From positions 465,041 to 529,040 of the forward strand of contig NW_005198167.1 in the NCBI RefSeq assembly GCF_000372725.1: a stretch of DNA of 64,000 nucleotides, given 5' to 3'. The notes below the pieces were generated by a model that worked only from the letters and a program-made list of their open reading frames with translations, made no database searches and was not told the DNA's origin. Of the stretch, positions 11,344 through 20,754 are shown in pieces. Every line of letters starts with the position of its first letter. Within the stretch, counting starts at the first letter, position 1. A program made the translations under genes and the position numbers. This stretch comes from Emiliania huxleyi CCMP1516. Lineage: Eukaryota > Haptophyta > Isochrysidales > Noelaerhabdaceae.

Positions 11344-12912
11344 TCAGTGAAAACAGCGTTGTAGGTGGGTTCGCTCAAGAGTGAAAACAGTGGAAACAAG
11401 GAGGCAGCGTTCTATCTCTCCCCTCGCCGTCACAAGGCGGGCGTCACGGCTCCATTCTCCTCTCCGCCCCGCTCTCCCCAACCCTGTCGGGCCCCGGCAC
11501 CCCGGCTGGCCCCGCCACACAACCGCGCCCTCACGGTGGAGCCTCGCTAGCCACAGCCACTCCTGCACCACGTCGTGATACACGGCCGCCTCCTTAAAGT
11601 AGTCCACGTGAAATCGCCCCGAACGCTTGACATGGCCCGCCCTGGCCTTTTCGCAGCGCCTCGCTCGCCACTCCAGCCGGGTTGCCGCGCTGTAGTACTT
11701 GTCGCAAGCCAAGCCGACTGCACAGAGCTGCGCCTCGGTGCACCGTGCCGTGGGGTACCCCGTGGGCCCTCCTGCAGGCGCACAGGCGAGAGCTGGGTCC
11801 AGGCACCGCGGCTCCGGCGCCGTCGGCTCGGCGACCCCAAAGCCGTAGATGGTCGTCCGCTCGCAGTGGTCGATGGCGTAGAGCACCGCCATCGCCCCGC
11901 TCGAAGGGTAGCAACCCATACGCTTGCAGCGACTCCGGTTGAGATGAATCAGCCGCTGCGCGCGACGCCAAGCGCTCGGGTGGAGGCGCGGGTCCCGGTC
12001 GACGGCGATGTTTCTCCAGCAGACACTTACCCACGTTACCGGCGGGCAGTAGATCAGAAAGTTGTCCTCGGCCGCCCAGGCCGCCCGAGGAGACTGCCGC
12101 GGCAGCGGGACGAAGCCCCACACCCGCAGGTCTGTCCGGGAGCCGGTGAAGTTCTCGTACCCGGCCGTTGGCGCCATGTTGACCCGTATGACGGTCTCGT
12201 GCGCGTCGATCTCGCCGCCGAGATTGCGGGTGAGGAGCGGCTGGGCGCTCGAGCCCACCACAGCGCATGACGCGTGTGGCTTCTGCCGGCCCGCCGCTGC
12301 GGTTGGCAGCGCAGGCATGAGCGCAGGACGCCGCCGGCGGGGCCAGCCGGCGAGGCTCTCACGGATGATTTGCTGCCAGCCCTCGAGCTGGGTGCGATTG
12401 GTGAAGCGCGGCGTTCGCTCGTCGGCCATCAGCTGCGCCGCGTCCGCCGTGTGCAAAAAGGGCGTCAGCGACTGGAAGTGGCTGGCGGGCAGCGACAGCA
12501 TCTTCGAGCGCTCCTGCGCTTCGATGGCGTCGACGGCCGCCGCGTCGCAGCGGAAGCGCTCGCCCTCGATGCAGCGCTTCGGAAGGCCTGCGTCGCGCAC
12601 CGCCGCCGCCGCCGACGGCGGCAACTTGGACAGGTCCACCGCGCGGTGCCGAGGGACGGCTGCTTTCGCAGTCACCGCGGCGGGACTCTTCTGCATCCGA
12701 GGGACGCACGAGCAGTTGTATGCCGGAAGACCTTGTGGGTACCCACAGCGCACCGTGCTCGCCGATGAGCAGCGAAACGTGCCTCGGCAGTTTGCGACCC
12801 ACATGCTACCGCTCTCAGTGTCGCACCCGAAGCTTCGTCCGAGCTCGCACTGCGCGAAGCTCGATTGCCGCACGAGCTGTACGGAGCAGCAGGAGCGAAC
12901 GGCGGTCTGCAT
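11344..12912 (-). CDS. GT29 sialyltransferase-like glycosyltransferase
   Basis: Open minus frame of 522 codons with ATG at 12912 and no visible intron. It has all four sialylmotifs: L (CAVVGSSAQPLLTRN...EIDAHETVIRVN), S (RCKRMGCYPSSGAMAVLYAI with TTIYGFG), a motif III-like CDKYYS, and VS (HDVVQEWLWLARLHREG). The family transfers sialic acid from CMP-sialic acid to glycans in the Golgi. The N-terminal ~80 residues are cysteine-rich and lack a hydrophobic anchor, so the true first exon with the type II anchor may lie upstream, beyond or inside the gap at 13011. The last ~50 residues are unlike the family and may include an unspliced intron. Confidence 0.85.
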   Translation of the reverse strand: MQTAVRSCCSVQLVRQSSFAQCELGRSFGCDTESGSMWVANCRGTFRCSSASTVRCGYPQGLPAYNCSCVPRMQKSPAAVTAKAAVPRHRAVDLSKLPPSAAAAVRDAGLPKRCIEGERFRCDAAAVDAIEAQERSKMLSLPASHFQSLTPFLHTADAAQLMADERTPRFTNRTQLEGWQQIIRESLAGWPRRRRPALMPALPTAAAGRQKPHASCAVVGSSAQPLLTRNLGGEIDAHETVIRVNMAPTAGYENFTGSRTDLRVWGFVPLPRQSPRAAWAAEDNFLIYCPPVTWVSVCWRNIAVDRDPRLHPSAWRRAQRLIHLNRSRCKRMGCYPSSGAMAVLYAIDHCERTTIYGFGVAEPTAPEPRCLDPALACAPAGGPTGYPTARCTEAQLCAVGLACDKYYSAATRLEWRARRCEKARAGHVKRSGRFHVDYFKEAAVYHDVVQEWLWLARLHREGAVVWRGQPGCRGPTGLGRAGRRGEWSRDARLVTARGEIERCLLVSTVFTLERTHLQRCFH

Positions 12913-13010
12913 ATATTTTCAAACTTGTCCCAGTGGTGTTTTACTACAACCGACTCTACAACCGGCCGGCGGACCTATTTTCGTCCAAGCTCCCCCCCCC
13001 GAAGGGGGGG

Positions 13011-13110
13011 NNNNNNNNNNNNNNNNNNNNNNNNNNNNNNNNNNNNNNNNNNNNNNNNNNNNNNNNNNNNNNNNNNNNNNNNNNNNNNNNNNNNNNNNNN
13101 NNNNNNNNNN
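13011..13110. other. Assembly gap (100 N)
   Basis: Exactly 100 N, probably a placeholder of unknown length. It follows a C9-GAA-G7 palindromic edge and sits at the start of a tandem satellite, which is a likely cause of the break. Confidence 0.99.
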
Positions 13111-14205
13111 GCGATCTCGGACGATCTCGAGCGAGATGTCGGACATGGACTCGAGGTGGTCTGCGTGAGCTGATGTGGATCATCACGCCGCAGATTTGGG
13201 AGGCGGGGCGCGCTGGAGTGCGCGCGCCACATCCTATCAGAGAGATCGCGATCTCGGCGGGATCTCGGGCGATCTGGAGCGAGATGTCGGACATGGACTC
13301 GAGGTGGTCTGCGTGAGCTGATGTCGATCATCACGCCGTCGAGACTTTGGCGAGGCGCGGGGCGCGCTGGCAGCGCCGCCACCACCTACTCTCCCTTCAT
13401 CTCGGGACGAGATCGCGATCTCGGCGATCTCGGACGATCTCGAGCGAGATGTCGCCCATGGACTCGATGTGGTCTGCGTGAGCTGATGTCGATCATCACG
13501 CCGTCGAGGCTTCGGCGAGGCCCTGGGCGCGCTGGCAGCGCCGCCACCACCTACTCTCCCTTCATCTCGGGACGAGATCGCGATCTCGGCGATCTCGGAC
13601 GATCTCGGGCGATCTCGAGCGAGATGTCGGACATGGACTCGATGTGGTCTGCGTGAGCTGATGTCGATCATCACGCCGTCGAGGCTTCGGCGAGGCGCGG
13701 GGCGCGCTGGCAGCGCCGCCACCACCTACTCTCCCTTCATCTCGGGACGAGATCGCGGTCTCGGCGATCTCGGGCGATCTCGGACGATCTCGAGCGAGAT
13801 GTCGGACATGGACTCGAGGTGGTCTGCGTGAGCTGATGTCGATCATCACGCCGTCGAGACTTTGGCGAGGCGCGGGGCGCGCTGGCAGTGCCGCCGCCGC
13901 CCAATCATCCTTCATCTCGAGACGAGATCGCGATCTCGGGCGATCTCGGACGATCTCGAGCGAGATGTCGGACATGGACTCGAGGTGGTCTGCGTGAGCT
14001 GATGTCGATCATCACGCCGACGAGGCTTTGGCGAGGCGTGGGGCGCGCTGGCAGCGCCGCCACCACCTACTCTCCCTTCATCTCGGGACGAGATCGCGAT
14101 CTCGGCGATCTCGGACGATCTGGAGCGAGATGTCGGACATGGACTCGATGTGGTCTGCGTGAGCTGATGTCGATCATCACGCCGTCGAGGTTTTGGCGAC
14201 CCGCG
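13111..14205 (+). repeat. Tandem satellite, ~150-175 bp unit, seven copies
   Basis: The marker CATGGACTCGA recurs at 13144, 13292, 13457, 13632, 13807, 13973 and 14138. Each unit also carries GTGGTCTGCGTGAGCTGATG, ATCATCACGCCG and a run of 10-bp CGATCTCGGA-type subrepeats. Copies are highly similar and the array runs into the gap on its left side. Confidence 0.95.
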
Positions 14206-14326
14206 GGGCCGGTGGATGAGAGGATCGCCCCCATTTTTTGCAACTTTTGCCAGGAGCGCTCGCACGTCCCTCGGCCGGCTCGGCGCGGGGTTTTCTTGCA
14301 ATCCTCCATTCAGCATCCCCGTATGC

Positions 14327-14416
14327 TGGGTTGTAGGTATATTGTTGGCAAATCAAGACACAGAGCTCACACAGAATCACAGCGGGAGGAAAGCGGCGAG
14401 TCGCAATTCCTGGGCC
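14327..14416 (+). repeat. Dispersed repeat, copy 2 (direct copy of 7011-7095)
   Basis: Near-identical to 7011-7095 in the same orientation; here it lies in the 5' flank of the first kelch gene. Confidence 0.9.
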
Positions 14417-14506
14417 CCGGCCCCCGTCTTCCGTCCCCTCTCTTAACAGCCAGGCTAGGACTGTACGTAGAGTACCGCACACCCTTGCAAGCGAAATCCA
14501 ACGACG

Positions 14507-15688
14507 ATGGCCTCCCACCGCATCGGCGCGCGCGTCGCGGGCCTCTCGCCAGAGCAGCTGTGCGCCATCATCGAGGCGCAGGCGGGCGCGAGCGACGCCG
14601 CGCTGCGCGTGGCGGAGGAGCACGCCGCTCGGCTCGTGGAGCAGCCCGAGTGGGTGCTCTCCGAGGTCCTCCTCTCGCCGGACCTCGCCCCGCACATCCT
14701 CGCCCAGCTGCCGACCAAGGAGCACGCCGCCAAGGGCACGTGCCGCGCGTGGCGCCGCGGCTGGAAGGAGACGCTGAAGAAGCGCGAGAGGCCGCGCCTG
14801 CTCGTGATCGGCGGCCAAGACAGCACCAACGAGATCCTCAGCTCTCTGGAGCGGTACGACGCGTCAACGAATGAGTGGGAGGAGGAGGCGGTGGCGCCGA
14901 TGCTGACGGCACGAAGGTATGTCTGCACGGCGGTGCTCGATAACAAGCTCTACGCCTCGGGCGGCCGGAATGCTGCCGACGACATGGAGGACGCAAATTC
15001 CAACCTGGTGGAGCGGTACGATTTGGCTGCGAACGCGTGGGAGGCGGTGGCGCCGATGGGGACGGCGCGGCAGGAACACGCTGTGGCGGTGCTCGACGGC
15101 AAGCTGTACGCTGTGGGCGGCTTGAACGACGACGACGAGGACGGCACCCTCAGCTCGGTGGAGCGGTACGACCCGGCTCTGGGTGCGTGGGAGGCGGTGG
15201 CGCCGATGGCGACAGCGCGAGAGTCTCACGGTGTAGCGGTGCTCGACGGCAAGCTGTACGCTGTGGGAGGTCGCAACGACGACGACGACCTCCTCTGCTC
15301 GGTGGAGCGGTACGATCCGGCGACGAACGCGTGGGAGGCGGTGGCGCCGATGGCGGAGGCACGGGTCGACCATGGCGTGGCAGTGCTCGACGGCAAGCTG
15401 TACGCTGTGGGTGGCTGCAACTACGATCCCGCTACGACGGCATCCTCAGCTCGGTACGATCCCGCTACGAATGCGTGGGAGGCTGTGGCGCCGCTGACGC
15501 TGGCTCGCCTCGGTGCCGGGGTGGCGGCGCTGGAAGGCAAGTTGTACGCTGTGGGCGGGTACTACGAGGCTGCTGAGGTCGAAAGGCCGGCTCACTCGGT
15601 GGAGCGGTTCGACCCGGCCTCGAACGCCTGGGAGGAGGTGGCGCCGATGGTGACGGCGCGGGCCTTTCCTTTCGCGCTCCTGATGTAG
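14507..15688 (+). CDS. F-box-like / kelch-repeat protein, copy 1
   Basis: Intact single-exon gene of 393 residues, ATG at 14507. Residues ~45-85 (LLSPDLAPHILAQLPTKEHA...CRAWRRGWKE) resemble an F-box, the SKP1-binding helix bundle of SCF ubiquitin ligases. Six kelch blades follow, each with the pattern ERYDP..N.WE.VAPM...R....VAVLDGKLYAVGG, enough for a six-bladed propeller. The likely role is a substrate receptor of an SCF-type ligase; the substrate is unknown. Its 5' flank (CACACCCTTG..AGCGAAATCC at ~14479) recurs upstream of copy 2, so the duplication included part of the promoter region. Confidence 0.85.
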   Translation: MASHRIGARVAGLSPEQLCAIIEAQAGASDAALRVAEEHAARLVEQPEWVLSEVLLSPDLAPHILAQLPTKEHAAKGTCRAWRRGWKETLKKRERPRLLVIGGQDSTNEILSSLERYDASTNEWEEEAVAPMLTARRYVCTAVLDNKLYASGGRNAADDMEDANSNLVERYDLAANAWEAVAPMGTARQEHAVAVLDGKLYAVGGLNDDDEDGTLSSVERYDPALGAWEAVAPMATARESHGVAVLDGKLYAVGGRNDDDDLLCSVERYDPATNAWEAVAPMAEARVDHGVAVLDGKLYAVGGCNYDPATTASSARYDPATNAWEAVAPLTLARLGAGVAALEGKLYAVGGYYEAAEVERPAHSVERFDPASNAWEEVAPMVTARAFPFALLM

Positions 15689-16153
15689 AGAGGGGCAGTG
15701 AGCGGTGAGAGAGAGCGGCATGGACCCGGACGGGACGGACGAGGCTCGAGGGCGAGATGAGAGGAGACGAGGGCGAGACGAGACGAGTGAGGCGGACCAC
15801 CTCGAAACATTTGGGCATAGTCCAGCGATGCCCCCTCCTGGCGATCTCTCCACCGCCATCGCACCAGAGGAGATTATCTCGTGTGTGCACGAGGGAGTTC
15901 CAACAGTACCTCACACCCTTGTGAGCGAAATCCTCTCCGCTTCGGCAGTGGGAGGAGAAAAAGAATTTAGCGAAAAAAGAAAAATCTCAGGGCGACAAAG
16001 AACCCTGCACAAAGATCGCAAGGGCGGGGGCCTGTTCCTTTTTACCCATCTCACAGTAGAGAGGGGGGGCTGTTTATTTATTTATTTATCATCGAACAAC
16101 CGATCCACCGTAGAGACGCCCGCAGCGACCCGCACCAGTGACCGCCCGCGCCG
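15689..16153. other. Spacer between the two kelch copies
   Basis: It holds a second copy of the 5' flank motif at about 15910-15935, followed by about 200 bp absent from the copy 1 flank, including an A-rich segment near 15955-15990 and TTATTTATTTATTTA at 16073-16087. No gene seen. Confidence 0.55.
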
Positions 16154-17298
16154 ATGGCCTCCCACCGCATCGGCGCCCGCGTCGCGGGCCTCTCGCCAGA
16201 GCAGCTGTGCGCCATCATCGAGGCGCAGGCGGGCGCGAGCGACGCCGCGCTGCGCGTGGCGGAGGAGCACGCCGCTCGGCTCGTGGAGCAGCCCGAGTGG
16301 GTGCTCTCCGAGGTCCTCCTCTCGCCGGACCTCGCCCCGCACATCCTCGCCCAGCTGCCGACCAAGGAGCACGCTGCCAAGGGGACGTGCCGCGCGTGGC
16401 GCCGCGGCTGGAAGGAGACGCTGAAGAAGCGCGAGAGGCCGCGCCTGCTCGTGACGGCGGCCAAGACAGCACCAACGAGATCCTCAGCTCTCTGGAGCGG
16501 TACGACGCGTCAACGAATGAGTGGGAGGAGGAGGCGGTTGCGCCGATGCTGACGGCAGACACGATAGCCTGCATGGCGGTGCTCGATAGCAAGCTCTACG
16601 CGGTTGGCGGTTTCGGGCCCGACGGCGCACCTTCCAACCTGGTGGAGCGGTACGACTTGGCTACGAATGCATGGGAGGTTGTGGCGCGGATGGCGACGCC
16701 ACGCGAGAATCACGCCATGGCGGCGCTCGACGGCAAGATGTACGCTGTCGGAGGCTTCAACGAGGACGACGGCGCCCTCAGCTCGGTGGAGCGGTACGAC
16801 CCGGCAGCGAACACGTGGGAGGCGGTGGCGCAGATGGCGACGGCTCGGTGTAATTTCGCCGTGGCGGTGCTCGACGGCAAGCTGTACGCTGTGGGCGGCT
16901 ACAGCGGTGACTTCCTCAGCTCGGTCGTGCGGTACGACCCGGCACTGGATGCATGGGAGGCTGTGGCGCCGATGGCGGTGCGGCGGATAGCCTTCGGCGT
17001 GGCGGTGCTCGACGGCAAGTTGTATGCCGTTGGCGGGGAGAACGTCGACGACAACTCTCTCAGCTCGGTGGAGCGGTACGATCCGGCGCTGGATGCGTGG
17101 GAGACGGTGGCGCCGATGGCAGAGGCGCGGCAATATCACGCCGTGGCGGTGCTCGATGGCAAACTGTACGCTGTGGGCGGACAGGGTGCCGGCTACAACA
17201 CACTTAGCTCGGTCGAGCAGTACGACCCGGCTCTGGATGCGTGGGAGGCGGTGGTGCCGATGGCGACGGCGCGGGCCTTTCCTCTCGCTTTGGTGTAG
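16154..17298 (+). pseudogene. F-box-like / kelch-repeat protein, copy 2, frame broken
   Basis: The first ~300 bp match copy 1 almost perfectly, but at 16453-16455 one base is missing (GTGACGGCGG against GTGATCGGCGG in copy 1). This moves the six following kelch blades into the other frame. Past the break the frame is open to TAG at 17298 with six good kelch motifs (for example VERYDLATNAWEVVARM, YAVGGFNEDDG, YAVGGYSGDF). A recent tandem duplicate; the break is either a real inactivating deletion or a sequencing error. Kelch blades diverge more from copy 1 than the F-box part does. Confidence 0.8.
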
Positions 17299-17561
17299 CA
17301 CGTGGGAACTGCGCGGAGCGCGTATGCAGTTGTGCGTGGGCAAAACGCAAGGATGGGACTGGACACCAGCGCGGTATCTATGGGGGAGAGATTTGCTCCT
17401 TGACCTTGTATGGAAAAATAAAAAAGAAATCTACAACAAAGCTCCCTCGCACGACACTCGACACAGGACTGAGCACAGGACTGGCACGCCCACTGGCACT
17501 AACACAGGTAAAGCGACTCCCGCGAGGAAGTAAAAGAAATTGCGCACGCCAACTCGCGCCC

Positions 17562-18995
17562 TCACACCATCTCATCCGTCGCTCGTTTCGTCGAGTCGGC
17601 AGCGTGGGGCCGCCACGGCGCGCCATCGCGAAAGGGCCGGAAGATCGAGATGGCGCCAAAGACGGGAAGGGCTGACGGGGTCAGCGAGTCGCGGAAGGCC
17701 GTCAGTGAATCGTCGAGGCTCGGCTCGTCCTGCTCTCGATCCTCCTGCTGCGCGTGCGAGTGGCGAGCGTGCCCGGGCGAGCGGTCTGCCCGACCCGGAC
17801 TGTCTGCCGGCAGGGCGCAGCTGTAGGCCCTCCCTCGCGTTGCGGGCGAACCCGGCAGGCGCATGCCGGACGGCTGTCGCCTCGTGTGCGTCCCAACCTC
17901 GAGAAGGGCAAGTCGGCCTCGCCTCGACACCTCGTCCAGCCTATTGATTGATGAATGAACTAATCAAGAGGAGAGCGAGTCGGCCTCGCGTCGACACTTC
18001 GTCCAGCCTCGATTTCGTCAGGAAGGCGCTCAGCGTCTGGAAGATCTTGTCCGCCTGTTCACAGCTGATCCCGATCCAGAGACGCTGCTCACAACCTCCC
18101 TCAAGGCAAGCAGCGTCGAGACGCTTGACCGCCTTGCCGCTATTGTAACCCGCCCGGTGGACCAGCGCAAGCAGAACCACGACGAAAAGCGAGAGCGGCA
18201 CGGCCCACGTGTGCATCACGTCGTGCTTGATCTGGCTGATGGCGTTGTCCTGTGACGCGTCATGAGTAGGAGTGTGTGAGGTGGGCGTGTGCGCAGGTGT
18301 ACAGAGAGCAGGGCCGGTGTCTCTGCCGCATGCTTGACGTGATCACACTACAGGTGGGAGGCGGGTGGCACCTTGTGCTCGACAATCTCCCAGTCAATGA
18401 AGTCCTGGAATGCCCGGTTCGAGGTGAGCTCGATGAGCGTCTCCTTGAGCAGAGGACGGTACGCGATGTGGAAGGCCATCCCGATCTCGTCCTGCGCACG
18501 GAGGGAGGGAGGGAGGGCAACAGGCAGCAGATAGTTCGCGTCTCGACTCGAGCTGTGGATGCGTTTGGCAAAGAAGGCAGGCGACAGTCACGGGGAGGAT
18601 GCGACGGGTGTCGAGGAGTGCAGTCCGGCCGAGTGAGAGGGCGGGTGAGGCCGAGGGCGGGGTTGGCACAGCGCCTGCACAGCCTCGGTGGCAGCGGCCT
18701 CCGCCGCCTCTGTTGACTCGACGAGGATTGTGGTCGGGTTCTCGGCTGGGTGGTTCGAGGCGAGAACTTTGGAGGTCAGCGCTTCGACGTCGAACTGAAG
18801 AGTACTGCCCGCCGACTGTAGCGCCCGATTGAGGCCCAGCACGTGCGCACGCACCACATCAGTGCCGTCTATCAAGCTCTGGCCGATATCGTCTCCGCCG
18901 CCGCCCATGCTGTCGCCGAGTTCTGCTGCTGTCGTGTACAGAGGAACGGCGGCGGCGAGTACAACCGCGAACGACAAACGATGGTTGGTCAGCAT
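17562..18995 (-). CDS. Secretory-pathway single-pass membrane protein, unknown function
   Basis: Six exons on the minus strand: 18675-18995, 18372-18491, 18115-18249, 18008-18054, 17898-17940 and 17562-17747. They join in frame to about 283 residues. The N-terminus is a signal peptide (LSFAVVLAAAVPLYTTAA). Helical segments follow (RPLLKETLIELTS, FIDWEIVEHK), then a transmembrane span (WAVPLSLFVVVLLALVHRAG) and a cytosolic tail ending FRPFRDGAPWRPHAAD. I do not recognise the family. Intron 17941-18007 is 67 nt and is essentially one unit of an imperfect ~45-bp direct repeat. Intron 18055-18114 ends in the family B motif GCTGTGAACAG. GC donors occur in at least three of the five introns. Confidence 0.7.
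17895..18020 (-). repeat. Intron-bounding direct repeat
   Basis: Minus-strand sequence around AGGCTGGACGARGTGTCGA and SGAGGCCGACT occurs twice. The two copies start at the donor (18007) and acceptor (17940) of a 67-nt intron. Confidence 0.85.
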
Positions 18996-19274
18996 GGGTG
19001 GCTTGATGCTCTACAGCCTCGACACCTCGCTGACGATTTTTTCTAAATTGAAGTGAGGGGCGTGCTAGCGACGGCGGCGGTTTTGCGGTAGCAGAGGCGG
19101 GAACTAAAGTAAAACCCGCTGAAGCACTGCCACTGCCGCGGCGGCGGGCGAGGGCGACACGGGCGGCGTGGGCGGCGTGGGCGGCGAGGGCGGCGGCGGC
19201 GGCGGCGGCGGCTGCGGCGAGGCGGCGGGCGAGGGCGGTGTGGGCGGAGAGAACGGGCCTTTGTGCGGCGGGTG
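18996..19274. other. Short intergenic stretch, GGC-rich
   Basis: 19131-19215 is a degenerate GGC/GGCGTG tract. It lies between divergent genes and no coding frame is convincing. Confidence 0.5.
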
Positions 19275-19824
19275 ATGGAGAGCGGCGGGAGCGGCGGCCG
19301 CGCCCCTCGCGACCCGCTCGCCACCGAGTACTTGGTGGCGCCGCATCCGCGAGCTCGAGTTTAAGGTCAAGGACGCCGAGGACGACAGAAAGTCGGAGAA
19401 GGAGATCTCGATTCGGCGGCAGGTCGAGGCGCCCGAGTACTGTCGCAAGGCCGCGATGTCGGCCGAGGACGCCCACATTCTCCTCGAGGTGGCGTCTCGC
19501 TGCGCGAAGAGGATCCACCAGGCCGTGCAGATGGCGGAGACGGCCTTCAGCCGCGACGCGTGGGAGGAGGACCGCGCGATCAAGAGCGACTGGCCAGACG
19601 TGTCGCACTTTAGGTTCCTCTGGGCCCCCTCCGCCCTGAGGTATTGGTCGGGGATGGAGGAGGTAGAGGAGAACTACACTGCCCTGAGGGAGAGGCTGGC
19701 TGCTGCGCTGGATAAGCCGTTCACTCGCGTGGATCTTCGCTCCCTTCTGGCGGATTGGGAGTGGCAAGACCCCGAAACCGGGTCGTGGGACGGTGTCCCG
19801 CCGGGGTCCGGGGAGCGCGTTTGA
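19275..19824 (+). CDS. Small charged protein, unknown, possible frame break near the start
   Basis: From about 19333 the frame encodes WWRRIRELEFKVKDAEDDRK, then EEDRAIKSDWPDVSHFRFLW, PSALRYWSGMEEVEENYTAL and a tail LLADWEWQDPETGSWDG, ending in TGA at 19824. The composition is that of a real protein, helical and Trp-rich. The only good ATG (19275, MESGGSGGRAPRDPLATEYL) is one base out of frame with it. So either one base is wrong near 19333, or an upstream exon supplies the start. No family recognised. Confidence 0.55.
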
Positions 19825-20754
19825 ATGGCCACTGTGGACCCTGAGGTGGCTTGTGAGCACCATGTGTGTTGACTCCCTAGACTAGTGTTGTTGTTTGCTA
19901 GATAGATTTCGGCCTTAGCCGTCGGTATGCTTGAACGCCGATGTCGGGTGGCTCTGGAAAAGGTCGGCCGCCCCGGGGCCCGGCGCTCGCGCCGCGCGTA
20001 GCGCCCGAGGTGCGAGCTTGCTCGGCACCTGGGCGGGACGCGTCCACACGCCGCGGCGCGCCCGTGCGCTGGCGGCGCTCGCGTGCGCTGGCGGCGCTCG
20101 CCCGCCACCGCGCTGTCGCGGCAATCGCGGTGCTCACCGCGCCAGCGATGTGGTCGTTCAAGCACTGCCCTGCCCGGCACAACCAGGTTAGTGGCACGGC
20201 ACCCGCGGCGCTCCTGTGCTCGCGACGTGCCCGCGCTGCGCGTCGGTCGCGACCTACGCGCCGGCGCTCGGCGCACCCAAGTCCAATCTGGAGTTGATCG
20301 TTGCTTCCCTTTCGCGAGGCGGTGCGGACTGCCGGAGGCCTCGGTCTCCCCTCTGCCCGTGCGACTTTCGCTAACTCCCTCGAGCGTAGATCGTCTCTCT
20401 TCGGCGCGCTCGAGCACGTTTGGCACCAAGAGGCTTTGATTCTTACGACCCTCACCCGCCAAGGCAGGTGTGCACTCTGCTAGTACTTGTGTGCTCACAC
20501 CACTACACTGTGGGGTGTGCCCGAGCATGATATATGTGCGCGTCTGTGTGTGTGTGGGACAGACGTTGTTGTCCTATGCGCGGGGCTTCCCGCGGGGACC
20601 GAAGACGTAACAGCAGCATAGATACAGCCCCTGGCCCAGTTGAAACAGGCTCAGGCGCGTCTAACGGACGTCAGTGTACCCGATTTAGTACACCTTTTTG
20701 TCACAGTCAGCCGGTTTTGCATGGTCCCGTCCTCGTCGCGTCCCTGTGGCCCAA
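19825..20754. other. Intergenic region, no gene recognised
   Basis: A two-copy tandem of GCTGGCGGCGCTCGC lies at about 20068-20105. Long open frames here look like compositional noise. The right part is the upstream region of the multidomain RNA-end enzyme. Confidence 0.5.

Noticed and set aside
13111..14205. Open frames spanning the satellite as a repeat protein
   Set aside because: Unit lengths vary and are not consistently multiples of three, and the translations have no conserved pattern.
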